From contig NZ_JAQQKX010000002.1 of NCBI RefSeq assembly GCF_028550415.1, positions 248,001-312,000 on the forward strand: a DNA stretch of 64,000 nt, read 5' to 3'. The DNA comes from Asticcacaulis aquaticus. GTDB lineage: Bacteria > Pseudomonadota > Alphaproteobacteria > Caulobacterales > Caulobacteraceae. Position 1 is the first letter of the stretch. Each line of letters starts with the position of its first letter. Shown piece by piece: positions 26,773 through 34,662 of the stretch. The notes below the pieces were generated by a model. It was given only the letters and a program-made list of their open reading frames with translations, had not been told where the DNA came from and did no database searches. The position numbers were made by a program, and so were the translations under genes.

Positions 26773-26850
26773 TCCCCCCGATCAGGGGTTGTGGTAAGGT
26801 GCAATCACCCTATCCTTCCCCTGTATTGCACGTGATCAACTTTTGCCTTG

Positions 26851-26887
26851 AGCCGCAGCCTCTCCCCATGAGGTTGCGGCTTTTTTT
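26851..26887 (+). terminator. Rho-independent terminator
   Basis: AGCCGCAGCCTC and GAGGTTGCGGCT pair with one G-T pair around a six-base loop, followed by seven T. It is about 80 bases after the btuB stop. Confidence 0.92.
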
Positions 26888-26908
26888 CAAAGGCGAAACA
26901 AAAATCAA

Positions 26909-27119
26909 CCGGGGATAATCTCATTAACCCCGGATTCACGAATTACGCTTAGGTTGTATTTTGACGGTGTGTTCCTTCCGTCTCCTCCGCAGCGTCGTTG
27001 GCCCGACCGCTGCGTAGCTCCCGCCTCCGCCGGTTTTCGCATTCCGGCCTGAGGCTAGTAAACTGTAAAACGGGCCGCGTTGTACAATCCTCACCCAAGC
27101 GTACCGCGGCCCCTCTTTT
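26909..27119. other. Row of hairpins in the btuB-moaC gap; candidate structured RNA
   Basis: The 376-bp gap between the convergent btuB and moaC genes holds, after the btuB terminator, five stem-loops in a row: CCGGGG/CCCCGG (26909-26933), GACGG/CCGTC (26963-26982), CGCAGCG-TCG/CGA-CGCTGCG (26988-27014), GCCTC-GCCGG/CCGGC-GAGGC (27023-27055) and GGGCCGCG/CGCGGCCC (27072-27119). No convincing gene is present. The last hairpin is followed by CTCTTTT on the plus strand and by GTTTT on the minus strand, so it may also terminate the moa operon. Confidence 0.45.
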
Positions 27120-27148
27120 CCACGAGACAAGGGCTTTTAGACGCGCTT

Positions 27149-27622
27149 TTAGCCGAAATCGGCCTTCCCGCCCCGTTTGGCGACGACCTCGACCCCCTCG
27201 ATCCGCATGGTCTTATCGACCGCCTTGAGCATGTCGTAAAGCGTCAGTCCCGCCACGGACACCGCCGTCAGGGCTTCCATCTCGACCCCCGTCTGCCCCG
27301 TCGTCTTGACTTCGGCGACGATATGAAACCCCGGCAGTGTCTCGTCCGCCTCAATCGTCAAAGACACCTTCGACAGGCTCAGCGGATGGCAGAGCGGGAT
27401 AAGCTCCGCCGTCTTTTTCGCCGCCATGATCCCCGCGATCTCAGCGGTCGCCACCACCGCCCCCTTCGGGGCCTTGCCGTCACGGACGATGGCCAGCGTT
27501 TCAGGCAGACAGACCAGCCGCCCGACGGCCTTCGCCACGCGTTGGGTCACGGCCTTGTCCCCGACATCGACCATATGGGCGCGACCGTCGTGGCCGACGT
27601 GTGAAAGCGATTTTTCCGTCAC
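27149..27622 (-). CDS. moaC: Cyclic pyranopterin monophosphate synthase
   Basis: A 157-residue MoaC, which with MoaA converts GTP to cyclic pyranopterin in molybdenum cofactor synthesis. HMVDVGDK near the N-terminus, AAKKTAELIPLCHPLSL split by the catalytic His, and GVEMEALTAVSVA are all conserved. The start is GTG at 27622: the GTGA overlap with the moaE stop and GAGGTGG upstream support it. Longer in-frame versions would overlap moaE by 100 bases. Third gene of a moaD-moaE-moaC operon. Confidence 0.95.
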   Translation of the reverse strand: MTEKSLSHVGHDGRAHMVDVGDKAVTQRVAKAVGRLVCLPETLAIVRDGKAPKGAVVATAEIAGIMAAKKTAELIPLCHPLSLSKVSLTIEADETLPGFHIVAEVKTTGQTGVEMEALTAVSVAGLTLYDMLKAVDKTMRIEGVEVVAKRGGKADFG

Positions 27623-28095
27623 GGGTTCCACCTCTTCAAATCGGCACTGTCTTTTTGGGTCGGCTCGATCCAGTCGTCGAAGCCCCCCCCTTCCAAAGTC
27701 GTGCCCACTTCGCGCTTCCACAGTGCCGCCTCGGACTTCAGGCGATCCATCAGGTAATCCGCCGCCTCAAACGCCGCCCGACGATGCGCGGACGCCGCCG
27801 CCACGAAAACGATCTCCTCACCTGCCCGCACCTCGCCGCAGCGATGCGCCACCAGCAGGGCCTCGACCTCGAAACGGTCCGCCGCCGCTGCCGCAATATC
27901 GGCCAGACTCCGTTCGGTCATGCCGGGATACCAGTCGAGATACAGGTGCGAAACCGCACCCGTAGCGCTTGTGTCGCGCACCCGCCCGGAAAAGCTGACC
28001 AGCGCACCCGATAAACGATTCGCCGCGATGAAGCGCGCATAGAGCGCCTGACCGTCCAGCGCCTCCTGTAACAGCAGGGTTTCGATCGCCGCCAT
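27619..28095 (-). CDS. moaE: Molybdopterin synthase catalytic subunit
   Basis: A 158-residue MoaE that forms the heterotetramer with MoaD and adds the dithiolene sulfurs. SGRVRDTS, LYLDWYPGM, AHRCGEV and the lysine-bearing LKSEAALWKRE are typical. The ATG at 28095 was used; a GTG at 28101 would overlap the moaD stop by three bases and is also possible. It overlaps moaC by four bases. Confidence 0.94.
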   Translation of the reverse strand: MAAIETLLLQEALDGQALYARFIAANRLSGALVSFSGRVRDTSATGAVSHLYLDWYPGMTERSLADIAAAAADRFEVEALLVAHRCGEVRAGEEIVFVAAASAHRRAAFEAADYLMDRLKSEAALWKREVGTTLEGGGFDDWIEPTQKDSADLKRWNP

Positions 28096-28097
28096 GC

Positions 28098-28349
28098 TCA
28101 CCCGCCCGAAAAGGCCGAAAAGAACGCCACTTCGTCCCCGTCACTCAGCGGCATATCCCCGGTCACGCGAACCTGATTTACACTCATCTGCACCTGGGTC
28201 GCGTCCAGACCGCCCGCCGCGAATACAGTTCCCAAGGCCTTGTCGCGCAGGGCCAGCAACGATCCACCGGTATCGGAGAGCTCCATCTTCAACTGGCGTA
28301 TCCCGGCCTTGTCGGCCACCTTGCCGAAAAAGAGTATGTCGACCGTCAT
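28098..28349 (-). CDS. moaD: Molybdopterin synthase sulfur carrier subunit
   Basis: An 83-residue ubiquitin-like protein ending in the required Gly-Gly (FSAFSGG), whose thiocarboxylate donates sulfur to MoaE. ILFFGKVAD at the start and SDGDEVAFF before the tail are family marks. First gene of the moaD-moaE-moaC operon; the other moa and moe genes are not in the window. Confidence 0.92.
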   Translation of the reverse strand: MTVDILFFGKVADKAGIRQLKMELSDTGGSLLALRDKALGTVFAAGGLDATQVQMSVNQVRVTGDMPLSDGDEVAFFSAFSGG

Positions 28350-28433
28350 CACTTTGTCAGCGAAATCTGTGAAGGAAAAACCGGCATGACGAAATTACCT
28401 TATTTCTTTTTGACAAAAAGCTGTAAACTGTAG

Positions 28434-28447
28434 GTCAGACATCTGAC
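28434..28447. promoter_or_regulatory. Perfect 14-bp palindrome upstream of the CapD-like gene
   Basis: GTCAGACATCTGAC is two GTCAGA/TCTGAC arms around CA, in the 175-bp gap between divergent moaD and the CapD-like gene. A TTGACA lies at 28410-28415. A binding site is possible, but the protein is unknown. Confidence 0.3.
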
Positions 28448-28524
28448 AAGCGGCAGTGTCCGGCGGCACGGGGGGCGTGCATGATTTTTACTGAGAACCC
28501 CGCAACGGGGTGGTTTTAGACCGA

Positions 28525-29736
28525 ATGGCCATTTTTAACTATCGTATTTTACGTTTTTTGGCCAAGTCGGGATTGCTGGGGCGCCGCAATGTCAAGCTGT
28601 CCCTGGCTGATCCCAACGATCAGATTTCGTACAAATCCCTGCTGCACCGGCCGCAGGTCCATCTGGATCACGACGCTCTGCGCGGCTTCTATGCCGGCAA
28701 ACGCATCCTGATCACCGGCGGTGGCGGGTCGATCGGCTCGGAAATCGCCCGTCAGGCCCTGCATCTGGGGGCGGCGCACGTTATCCTGATCGATCACTCC
28801 GAACTGGCGCTCTACGACGTCGAACAATCCCTGCGCTACGAATTCGGCAAGCCGGGCCATAAGCTCGAAGTCACGCCGATCCTCTGTTCGATCCGGCGCA
28901 AGGCACGGCTTGAAGCTATCTTCGTCGATCAGCGGCCTGACGTCATCTTCCACGCCGCCGCGCTCAAGCACGTGCCGATGGTCGAGATCAATCCGTCCGA
29001 GGGCGTCCTGACCAATGTCATGGGCACGCAGTATGTCATCGACGCGGCGCGGGCCGCCAATGTGAAGCAACTGGTGCTCATCTCGTCGGACAAGGCGGTG
29101 GCTCCGGCCTCGATGATGGGGGCGACCAAGCGTCTGGCCGAACATCTGATCTCGTCGCAGATGGGCCATCTCAATCAGGCCTGCGTCGTGCGCTTCGGCA
29201 ATGTGCTGGGCTCGACCGGGTCGGTGGTGCCCCTGTTCCGGACGCAGATCGAACGCGGCGGGCCGATCACGCTCACCGACGCGGCGGTCGAACGCTTCTT
29301 CATGACGATTTATGAAGCGGTGCAACTGGTCATGACCGCCGCCATGCACAACGCGACCAATGCGACCGAGAAATCGAGCCTGTATATTCTGGAGATGGGG
29401 TCGCCGATCAAAATCTACGATCTGGCGCGCAACATGATCGAGATGTACGGCCTCAAGGTCGACAAGGATATCAAGATCGTCCTGACCGGTCTGCGCGACG
29501 GCGAAAAGATCACCGAGGCGCTGCTGGACGACAACGAAATCCGCGAGCCGCTGAGGCCGGGCATATTCAAGGTCATGAACCAGCATATGGATTTGCATCT
29601 TTCGGCCGACGCCATGAGCGAACTGTTTACCCTCGCCGAACAGGGCGAGGATCTGTTCGTCAAGGCGCAGGTCTTCCGCTTCGTGAAGACTCTGCGAGAC
29701 CACCCGGCGCGCGCGGCTCAGACGGAAGAGGTTTAA
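28525..29736 (+). CDS. CapD/FlaA1-like nucleotide-sugar 4,6-dehydratase
   Basis: A 403-residue extended SDR of the polysaccharide-biosynthesis (CapD) family, which acts on UDP-GlcNAc-type sugars. Cofactor site GGGGSIGSEIA, then AALKHVPMVE and SSDKAVAPASMMGATKR, where the usual YxxxK tyrosine is Met as in FlaA1/PseB/CapD. The four-helix membrane region of long CapD proteins is missing, so this is a soluble enzyme with a 60-residue N-terminal extension. Start ATG 28525. It stands alone, followed by a strong terminator. Confidence 0.87.
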   Translation: MAIFNYRILRFLAKSGLLGRRNVKLSLADPNDQISYKSLLHRPQVHLDHDALRGFYAGKRILITGGGGSIGSEIARQALHLGAAHVILIDHSELALYDVEQSLRYEFGKPGHKLEVTPILCSIRRKARLEAIFVDQRPDVIFHAAALKHVPMVEINPSEGVLTNVMGTQYVIDAARAANVKQLVLISSDKAVAPASMMGATKRLAEHLISSQMGHLNQACVVRFGNVLGSTGSVVPLFRTQIERGGPITLTDAAVERFFMTIYEAVQLVMTAAMHNATNATEKSSLYILEMGSPIKIYDLARNMIEMYGLKVDKDIKIVLTGLRDGEKITEALLDDNEIREPLRPGIFKVMNQHMDLHLSADAMSELFTLAEQGEDLFVKAQVFRFVKTLRDHPARAAQTEEV

Positions 29737-29772
29737 AAAAATATCCCCGCTGTCGCCAGCGGGGATATTTTA
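29735..29772. terminator. Bidirectional rho-independent terminator
   Basis: AAAAATATCCCCGCTG and CAGCGGGGATATTTT form a perfect stem with a four-base loop, A-rich on one side and T-rich on the other. It separates the CapD-like gene from the convergent cydX, whose stop lies in the right arm. Confidence 0.9.
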
Positions 29773-29892
29773 GTTTTGATACGGGTCTTCCGCGTCGGCA
29801 TCGTCTTCGGTCAGGAACTCGAACCAAATACCGTTCAGAATGCCGAAGGTTACCGCAAGGCCCAAGCCCAGAACCCAAGTAAAATACCACAT
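29770..29892 (-). CDS. cydX: Cytochrome bd small subunit CydX
   Basis: A 40-residue single-TM protein beginning MWYFTWVLGLGLAV and continuing GILNGIWFE, followed by an acidic tail. This matches CydX, the small subunit that stabilises the haems of cytochrome bd. AAGGAG six bases before the ATG supports the start. It is the last gene of cydA-cydB-cydX, 129 bp after cydB, and its stop lies inside the terminator. A gene of this size is easily missed by automatic gene finding. Confidence 0.9.
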   Translation of the reverse strand: MWYFTWVLGLGLAVTFGILNGIWFEFLTEDDADAEDPYQN

Positions 29893-29988
29893 TTTCAACT
29901 CCTTGCCTGACATCGTCAGGCTCAAGAAAGATGTGAAAAATTTCGACGGGCCGCCCCGAGAAATTTTTCTCCATAGTGAGGAAGGGAG

Positions 29989-30018
29989 CCCATGAGGGAA
30001 ACCTTGGTTTCCCTCATG
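29989..30018. other. Perfect hairpin between cydB and cydX
   Basis: CCATGAGGGAAACC and GGTTTCCCTCATGG form a 14-bp stem with a two-base loop, three bases after the cydB stop. No T-run follows on the minus strand, so it may be an RNA-processing or stability element rather than a terminator. Confidence 0.5.
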
Positions 30019-30021
30019 GTC

Positions 30022-31182
30022 CTAGTAGAGATCCGGATTGGTTTTTAACTGCTTGATCTCGATCCGGCCGAACAGCACCTTATAGACCCACGCCGTATAG
30101 AGCAGGACGATCGGCAGGAAGACCACCGTCACCAGCAACATCGTGAACAGGGTCGAGTGCGAGCTTGACGCGTTCCATACCAGAAGGCTGGAATGGGCAT
30201 CGATCGACGACGGCAGGATGATCGGGAACATCGACAATCCGACGCTGCCGATGATGCCGAACACCGCCAGCGACGCGGCGATGAAGGCCCACGGATCGGC
30301 CTTGAAGCGCAAAGCCACCAGCGTCAGAGCTGTACCGGCAAAGCCAAGCACCGGTGCCGCCATCATCCACGGATACTTGCCGTAGTTGACGAGCCACGCG
30401 CCCGCTTCACGCACCACCTCGCCACGGGTCGGGTTCGATGGGCCGTCCACGGCCACCGCATCCAGCACCTTGTAACCGAGGTCACCGAAGGCGAGGAACA
30501 GACCACCCAGCGCATAGAGGACGATCACCCCGATCCCGGCAAAGGTCGCCCAACGGATGGCGCGGTCGCGAACCTCGCCCTTTTCGATCTTAAGCGACAC
30601 CCAGGTCAGACCCTGCACCAGCAACATGGCCACCGACGTCAGGCCGCACAGCACGGTGAAGGGGCTGAACAGGCCCAGCAGACCGCCGAGGAACAGGTCG
30701 TGATAGGTGATGCGCAGATCGCTGTCGAGGCTGAACGGCGCGCCTTGCAGGACATTGCCGACCGCCACGCCGAAGACCAGCGCCGGGACGAAACCGCCGA
30801 CGAACAGCGCCCAGTCCCAATTCCGCCGCCATGCCTTGCCCGGACGCTTCGAGCGATACTTGAAGCCGACGGGCCGCAGGATCAGGGCCGACAGGACGAG
30901 GAACATGGCCAGATAAAAGCCGGAGAAGGAGACGGCATACACGAACGGCCACGCGGCGAAGATGGCGCCGCCGCCGAGGATCAGCCACACCTGATTGCCT
31001 TCCCAGGTGGCCGAAACGGTGTTGATCACCGCCCGGCGTTCTTCGTCGGTTTTGGCAATGAACGGCAGGCTGGCCAAGGTGCCCAGCGCATAGCCGTCCA
31101 TGATGGCGAACCCGACCAGCAGGACGCCGATCAGCCCCCACCAGATCACGCGTAACGTCATATAGTCGATTGGGAGTTCCAT
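30022..31182 (-). CDS. cydB: Cytochrome bd ubiquinol oxidase subunit II
   Basis: A 386-residue membrane subunit with about nine helices. It begins VIWWGLIGVLLVGFAIMDG, a typical start for CydB, and contains TWEGNQVWLILGGGAIFAAWP split over two helices. With CydA it reduces oxygen to water at high affinity without pumping protons. It begins 12 bases after the cydA stop. Confidence 0.95.
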   Translation of the reverse strand: MELPIDYMTLRVIWWGLIGVLLVGFAIMDGYALGTLASLPFIAKTDEERRAVINTVSATWEGNQVWLILGGGAIFAAWPFVYAVSFSGFYLAMFLVLSALILRPVGFKYRSKRPGKAWRRNWDWALFVGGFVPALVFGVAVGNVLQGAPFSLDSDLRITYHDLFLGGLLGLFSPFTVLCGLTSVAMLLVQGLTWVSLKIEKGEVRDRAIRWATFAGIGVIVLYALGGLFLAFGDLGYKVLDAVAVDGPSNPTRGEVVREAGAWLVNYGKYPWMMAAPVLGFAGTALTLVALRFKADPWAFIAASLAVFGIIGSVGLSMFPIILPSSIDAHSSLLVWNASSSHSTLFTMLLVTVVFLPIVLLYTAWVYKVLFGRIEIKQLKTNPDLY

Positions 31183-31194
31183 AGTTTTTACTCC

Positions 31195-32781
31195 TTACTC
31201 TGCCGGGCCGGACAGGGTGCCGGTTTCCAGCGGGCTGGCCTCTTCCGCGTCGTGCATGCGTCCGAACTTCGACGCATATGGGCCGGTTTTGATCGTCTTG
31301 AGCAGCAGCTTGACCTCGATGACCGCCAGCGTCCCGTAGAGCGCCGTAAAGCCTGCAATGGTCAGCCATATCTGGCCTTTGGTGAGGCTCGATGCCCCCA
31401 TGAAGGTCGGCAGAACGCCTTCGACGGCCCACGGCTGACGCCCGATTTCGGCCAGTATCCATCCGGCTTCGATGGCGATCCACGGCATGGGCAGGGCCAG
31501 CACGCAGAGCCGCAGGAACCAGCGGTTGTCGGCCTTGCGCAGGGTCACCAGCAGGAAGGCCAGCGCAAACACCCCGATCATGAACAGGCCCAAACCGGCC
31601 ATGAGACGGAAGACCCAGAACATCACCGGGACGTTGGGAACGGTGTCCAGAGCCGCCTTCTGGATCAGGGCCGCGTCGGCGGTGCGCGGATCGGCGACGT
31701 AGCGCTTCAGCAGGTAACCGTAGCCGAGGTCGCGCTTGTGCGCTTCGAACTGTGCGCGGGCGGCCAGATCGTTTTCGTTCACTTTGAGCTTTTCCACCGC
31801 ATCATAGGCGGCGATGCCCGATACAATGCGATGCTCCGCCGTCTCGACCAGCTCAAGGATGCCGATGACCGGACGGTCAAGCGAGCGTGTCGAGATCAGG
31901 CCCAGCACATAGGGGATTTTCACCTCGTAATCGGTATGCTGGGTCTTGAGGTTAGGGATGCCGAACAAGGTCAGGCCTGCCGGGGCCGGCTCGGTTTCCC
32001 ACATGGCCTCCAGCGCCGCCAGCTTCATCTTTTGGTTATCTGTGAGCGCGTAACCGGACTCGTCGCCCAGCACCACGACCGACAAAGACGACGCTAAGCC
32101 GAAGGCCGCCGCCACCGCCATCGAGCGTTTGGCGACGGAGACCCACTTGCCTTTGAGCAGGTAGATGGCCGAGACCGCCAGCACGAAGACCGCTGCGCAG
32201 ACATAGCCCGCCGAGACGGTGTGGACAAACTTGGCCTGAGCGACCGGGTTGAACAGCACGGCCATGAAGTCGGTGACTTCCATACGCATGGTGGCCGGGT
32301 TGAAGTCCGACCCTACCGGGTTCTGCATCCAGCCGTTGGCGATCAATATCCACAGTGCCGACAGGTTCGTCCCCAAGGCCACAAGGAAGGTGACCATCAG
32401 GTGCGCCGGACGCGACAGCTTATCCCAGCCGAAGAACATCAGGCCGACGAAGGTGGCCTCCAGAAAGAACGCCATCAGGCCTTCAATGGCCAGAGGCGCG
32501 CCGAAGATATCGCCGACGAAGTGGGAGTAATAGGACCAGTTCGTGCCGAACTGAAATTCCATGGTCAGGCCGGTGGCCACGCCCAGCACGAAATTGATGC
32601 CGAACAGCGTGCCCCAGAATCGGGTGATGGTGCGCCATATTTCGCGCCGCGTGAGGACATAGACGCTTTCCATGATGACCAGCATGAAGGAAAGGCCAAG
32701 TGTCAGCGGGACGAACAGAAAGTGGTACAGCGCGGTCAAGGCGAATTGCAGCCTCGACAGGTCGACTGTGCTCATATCCAT
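31195..32781 (-). CDS. cydA: Cytochrome bd ubiquinol oxidase subunit I
   Basis: A 528-residue subunit that binds haems b558, b595 and d. The haem-ligand His of FALTALYHFLFVPLTLGLSF, the periplasmic quinol loop and the GRQPW segment near residue 430 are present. The length is that of a long-Q-loop or intermediate CydA. Start ATG 32781 (a second ATG two codons later). The promoter region is shared with the divergent cydD gene; I could not find a clear FNR/FixK box (TTGAT-N4-ATCAA). Confidence 0.96.
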   Translation of the reverse strand: MDMSTVDLSRLQFALTALYHFLFVPLTLGLSFMLVIMESVYVLTRREIWRTITRFWGTLFGINFVLGVATGLTMEFQFGTNWSYYSHFVGDIFGAPLAIEGLMAFFLEATFVGLMFFGWDKLSRPAHLMVTFLVALGTNLSALWILIANGWMQNPVGSDFNPATMRMEVTDFMAVLFNPVAQAKFVHTVSAGYVCAAVFVLAVSAIYLLKGKWVSVAKRSMAVAAAFGLASSLSVVVLGDESGYALTDNQKMKLAALEAMWETEPAPAGLTLFGIPNLKTQHTDYEVKIPYVLGLISTRSLDRPVIGILELVETAEHRIVSGIAAYDAVEKLKVNENDLAARAQFEAHKRDLGYGYLLKRYVADPRTADAALIQKAALDTVPNVPVMFWVFRLMAGLGLFMIGVFALAFLLVTLRKADNRWFLRLCVLALPMPWIAIEAGWILAEIGRQPWAVEGVLPTFMGASSLTKGQIWLTIAGFTALYGTLAVIEVKLLLKTIKTGPYASKFGRMHDAEEASPLETGTLSGPAE

Positions 32782-32943
32782 TGAGATATATCCCTCGGGT
32801 TATTAGGGTCTTTTGGTCGTGCGTGCCTGCGACATGCTGTCCCGGACACTCAGATTTTTAGACCCCTTGTTTCCGAAATCGGTTAGAAGCTCCCGATCCC
32901 GGCTTATTTGCAAAGACAATTAAGCTGAGCGTTCTATACGCCC

Positions 32944-34662
32944 GTGAACACTGAGACCCTATCGTACCAAATGTCGCACCCCGATCCCGCCTCGAATGAG
33001 ACCGCCACCGATGCCGCGAAAGCGTTGCGTCAGGCCGTGGGTGCGCGGCTGAAACTATGGGCGATACCGGCCAAAAGACAAGTCAAACTTGTGCTATGCC
33101 TGGAAATTGCTGCGGTATTATGTGCCGCCGGTTTCGCGGTCGGACTGGCCCTGACGCTGAATGATGTCCGCTCCCGCGCGTTCCCGGTTTGGGGGTTGCT
33201 GCTGATCGCGACGGGTCTCGGCCTGCGCGCTGGAATTTCTCATATAAGTCAGTTTGTTACGGCATCGGCAGCACGTACGATCATCGAAGCTCTGCGTCTC
33301 GGCCTGATCGACGAGGCCCTGTCCGGGCGCGGACTGAGCGGGTCGCAGATGCACCGCATGACACCCTTTTTCGAGCATAGCGAGGCACTGGAAGGCTATT
33401 ATGCGCGCTTTCTGCCCGCGCGACGGGCGTCGAGCCTGACGCCGCTGCTGGTCATTTTGATCGTCGCCGTCGTCTCACCGGCCGCCGCCCTGATCCTGCT
33501 ATTCACCCTGTGTCCCTTTGTCACACTCATGGCCCTGTCCGGCATGGCCACGGCGGCGGAATCGCGCAAGCAACTCGACGCCCTGACGCGCTTGTCGGCC
33601 CTGTTCGCCGACCGTTTGAAACATCTGCCGCTGATTACCGCCTTCGCGCAGGGCGAGTCGCAGACGAAAAAGGTCCGCTTTGCCGCCCGCGACGTGTCCG
33701 AACGCACCCTATCGGTCCTGCGCATGGCCTTCAGCGGCTCGGCGGTGCTGGAGTTCTTCGCCGCCATTTCCGTAGCGCTGGTCGCCGTCTATTGCGGCTT
33801 TTCGCTGCTGGGCTTGCTACCGTTCGCTGTGCCTGCCGCGCTCGATTTCCGCTACGATCCGTTCGTGTCAGCGTTCATCGCGCTTACATTGGCCCCGGAA
33901 GTCTATGCCCCCCTGCGCCGCCTCAGCGCCGCCTATCACGAGGAACAGCAGGCGCGCGCGGCCACCGAAGCCCTGATGCAGATGGAAGCGGCGCTGGAAA
34001 CACCCGCCCTGACGCCGGTGATGCTCGACGGCGCGCCTGAGGTACAGTTCGATGCGGTCAGTGCGGCGTTCGATCAGGACACCATCTTCGCGCCGGTCAG
34101 TTTCACCACCCCCGCCGGTTCAGTTACGGCCCTGTTGGGCGAATCCGGCTCCGGAAAATCGACGCTGTTGCGGCTTCTGCTCGGCACGTCTCCGGCCTCA
34201 GGACTGCGTCATGACGGCAGGATCACCATCGGCGAACAGGTGCTAACACCCACGCACGACTTGTCGTCGTCGCTGGCGTGGATGTCGCAGCACACGCCGA
34301 TCCTCACGGGCACTCTGAGCGACAATCTGCGCCTGTCTCACCCAAAGGCGACCGATGCCGAAGTCGCCGCCGTGATCGACCTGTGCGGCCTCAACGATCT
34401 GGCCACGGCGCGCGGCGAGACGCCGTTCAACGACCGCGGTTCCGGCCTGTCGGGCGGCGAGCGGCGACGCATCGGCCTCGCCCGCGCCCTGCTCAAACCC
34501 GCGCCTCTGCTTCTGCTCGATGAACCCACCGCTGACCTCGATGAGGCCGCCGAAGACGCCCTGATCGACGCTTTGTTCAGTGCGGTTGCCGGTCGTACCG
34601 TGATCATTGCCACGCACTCGGAAAAGCTGGCGGCACGCGCCGCTCAGGTGGTGCGGCTATGA
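32944..34662 (+). CDS. cydD: ABC exporter CydD (cytochrome bd assembly)
   Basis: A 572-residue half-exporter with a six-helix N-terminal domain and a C-terminal ATPase: Walker A GESGSGKST, signature LSGGERRR, Walker B LLLLDEPTADLD and H-loop ATHSEK. CydDC exports cysteine and glutathione and is needed for cytochrome bd maturation. The gene starts at GTG 32944 or ATG 32971; neither has a good ribosome binding site. It is divergent from cydA and overlaps cydC by four bases. Confidence 0.9.
   Translation: MNTETLSYQMSHPDPASNETATDAAKALRQAVGARLKLWAIPAKRQVKLVLCLEIAAVLCAAGFAVGLALTLNDVRSRAFPVWGLLLIATGLGLRAGISHISQFVTASAARTIIEALRLGLIDEALSGRGLSGSQMHRMTPFFEHSEALEGYYARFLPARRASSLTPLLVILIVAVVSPAAALILLFTLCPFVTLMALSGMATAAESRKQLDALTRLSALFADRLKHLPLITAFAQGESQTKKVRFAARDVSERTLSVLRMAFSGSAVLEFFAAISVALVAVYCGFSLLGLLPFAVPAALDFRYDPFVSAFIALTLAPEVYAPLRRLSAAYHEEQQARAATEALMQMEAALETPALTPVMLDGAPEVQFDAVSAAFDQDTIFAPVSFTTPAGSVTALLGESGSGKSTLLRLLLGTSPASGLRHDGRITIGEQVLTPTHDLSSSLAWMSQHTPILTGTLSDNLRLSHPKATDAEVAAVIDLCGLNDLATARGETPFNDRGSGLSGGERRRIGLARALLKPAPLLLLDEPTADLDEAAEDALIDALFSAVAGRTVIIATHSEKLAARAAQVVRL

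Noticed and set aside
26936-27130. Minus-strand 64-codon frame in the btuB-moaC gap
   Set aside because: It runs through four strong hairpins and ends in a basic, Gly/Arg-rich segment; the hairpins explain the sequence better than a protein does.
28549-29703. Minus-strand frame opposite the CapD-like gene
   Set aside because: Antisense shadow; the SDR motifs on the plus strand are intact.
32782-32943. FNR/FixK box in the cyd divergon
   Set aside because: The best candidate, TTGCAAAGACAA, has the wrong spacing and lacks the TTGAT/ATCAA arms.
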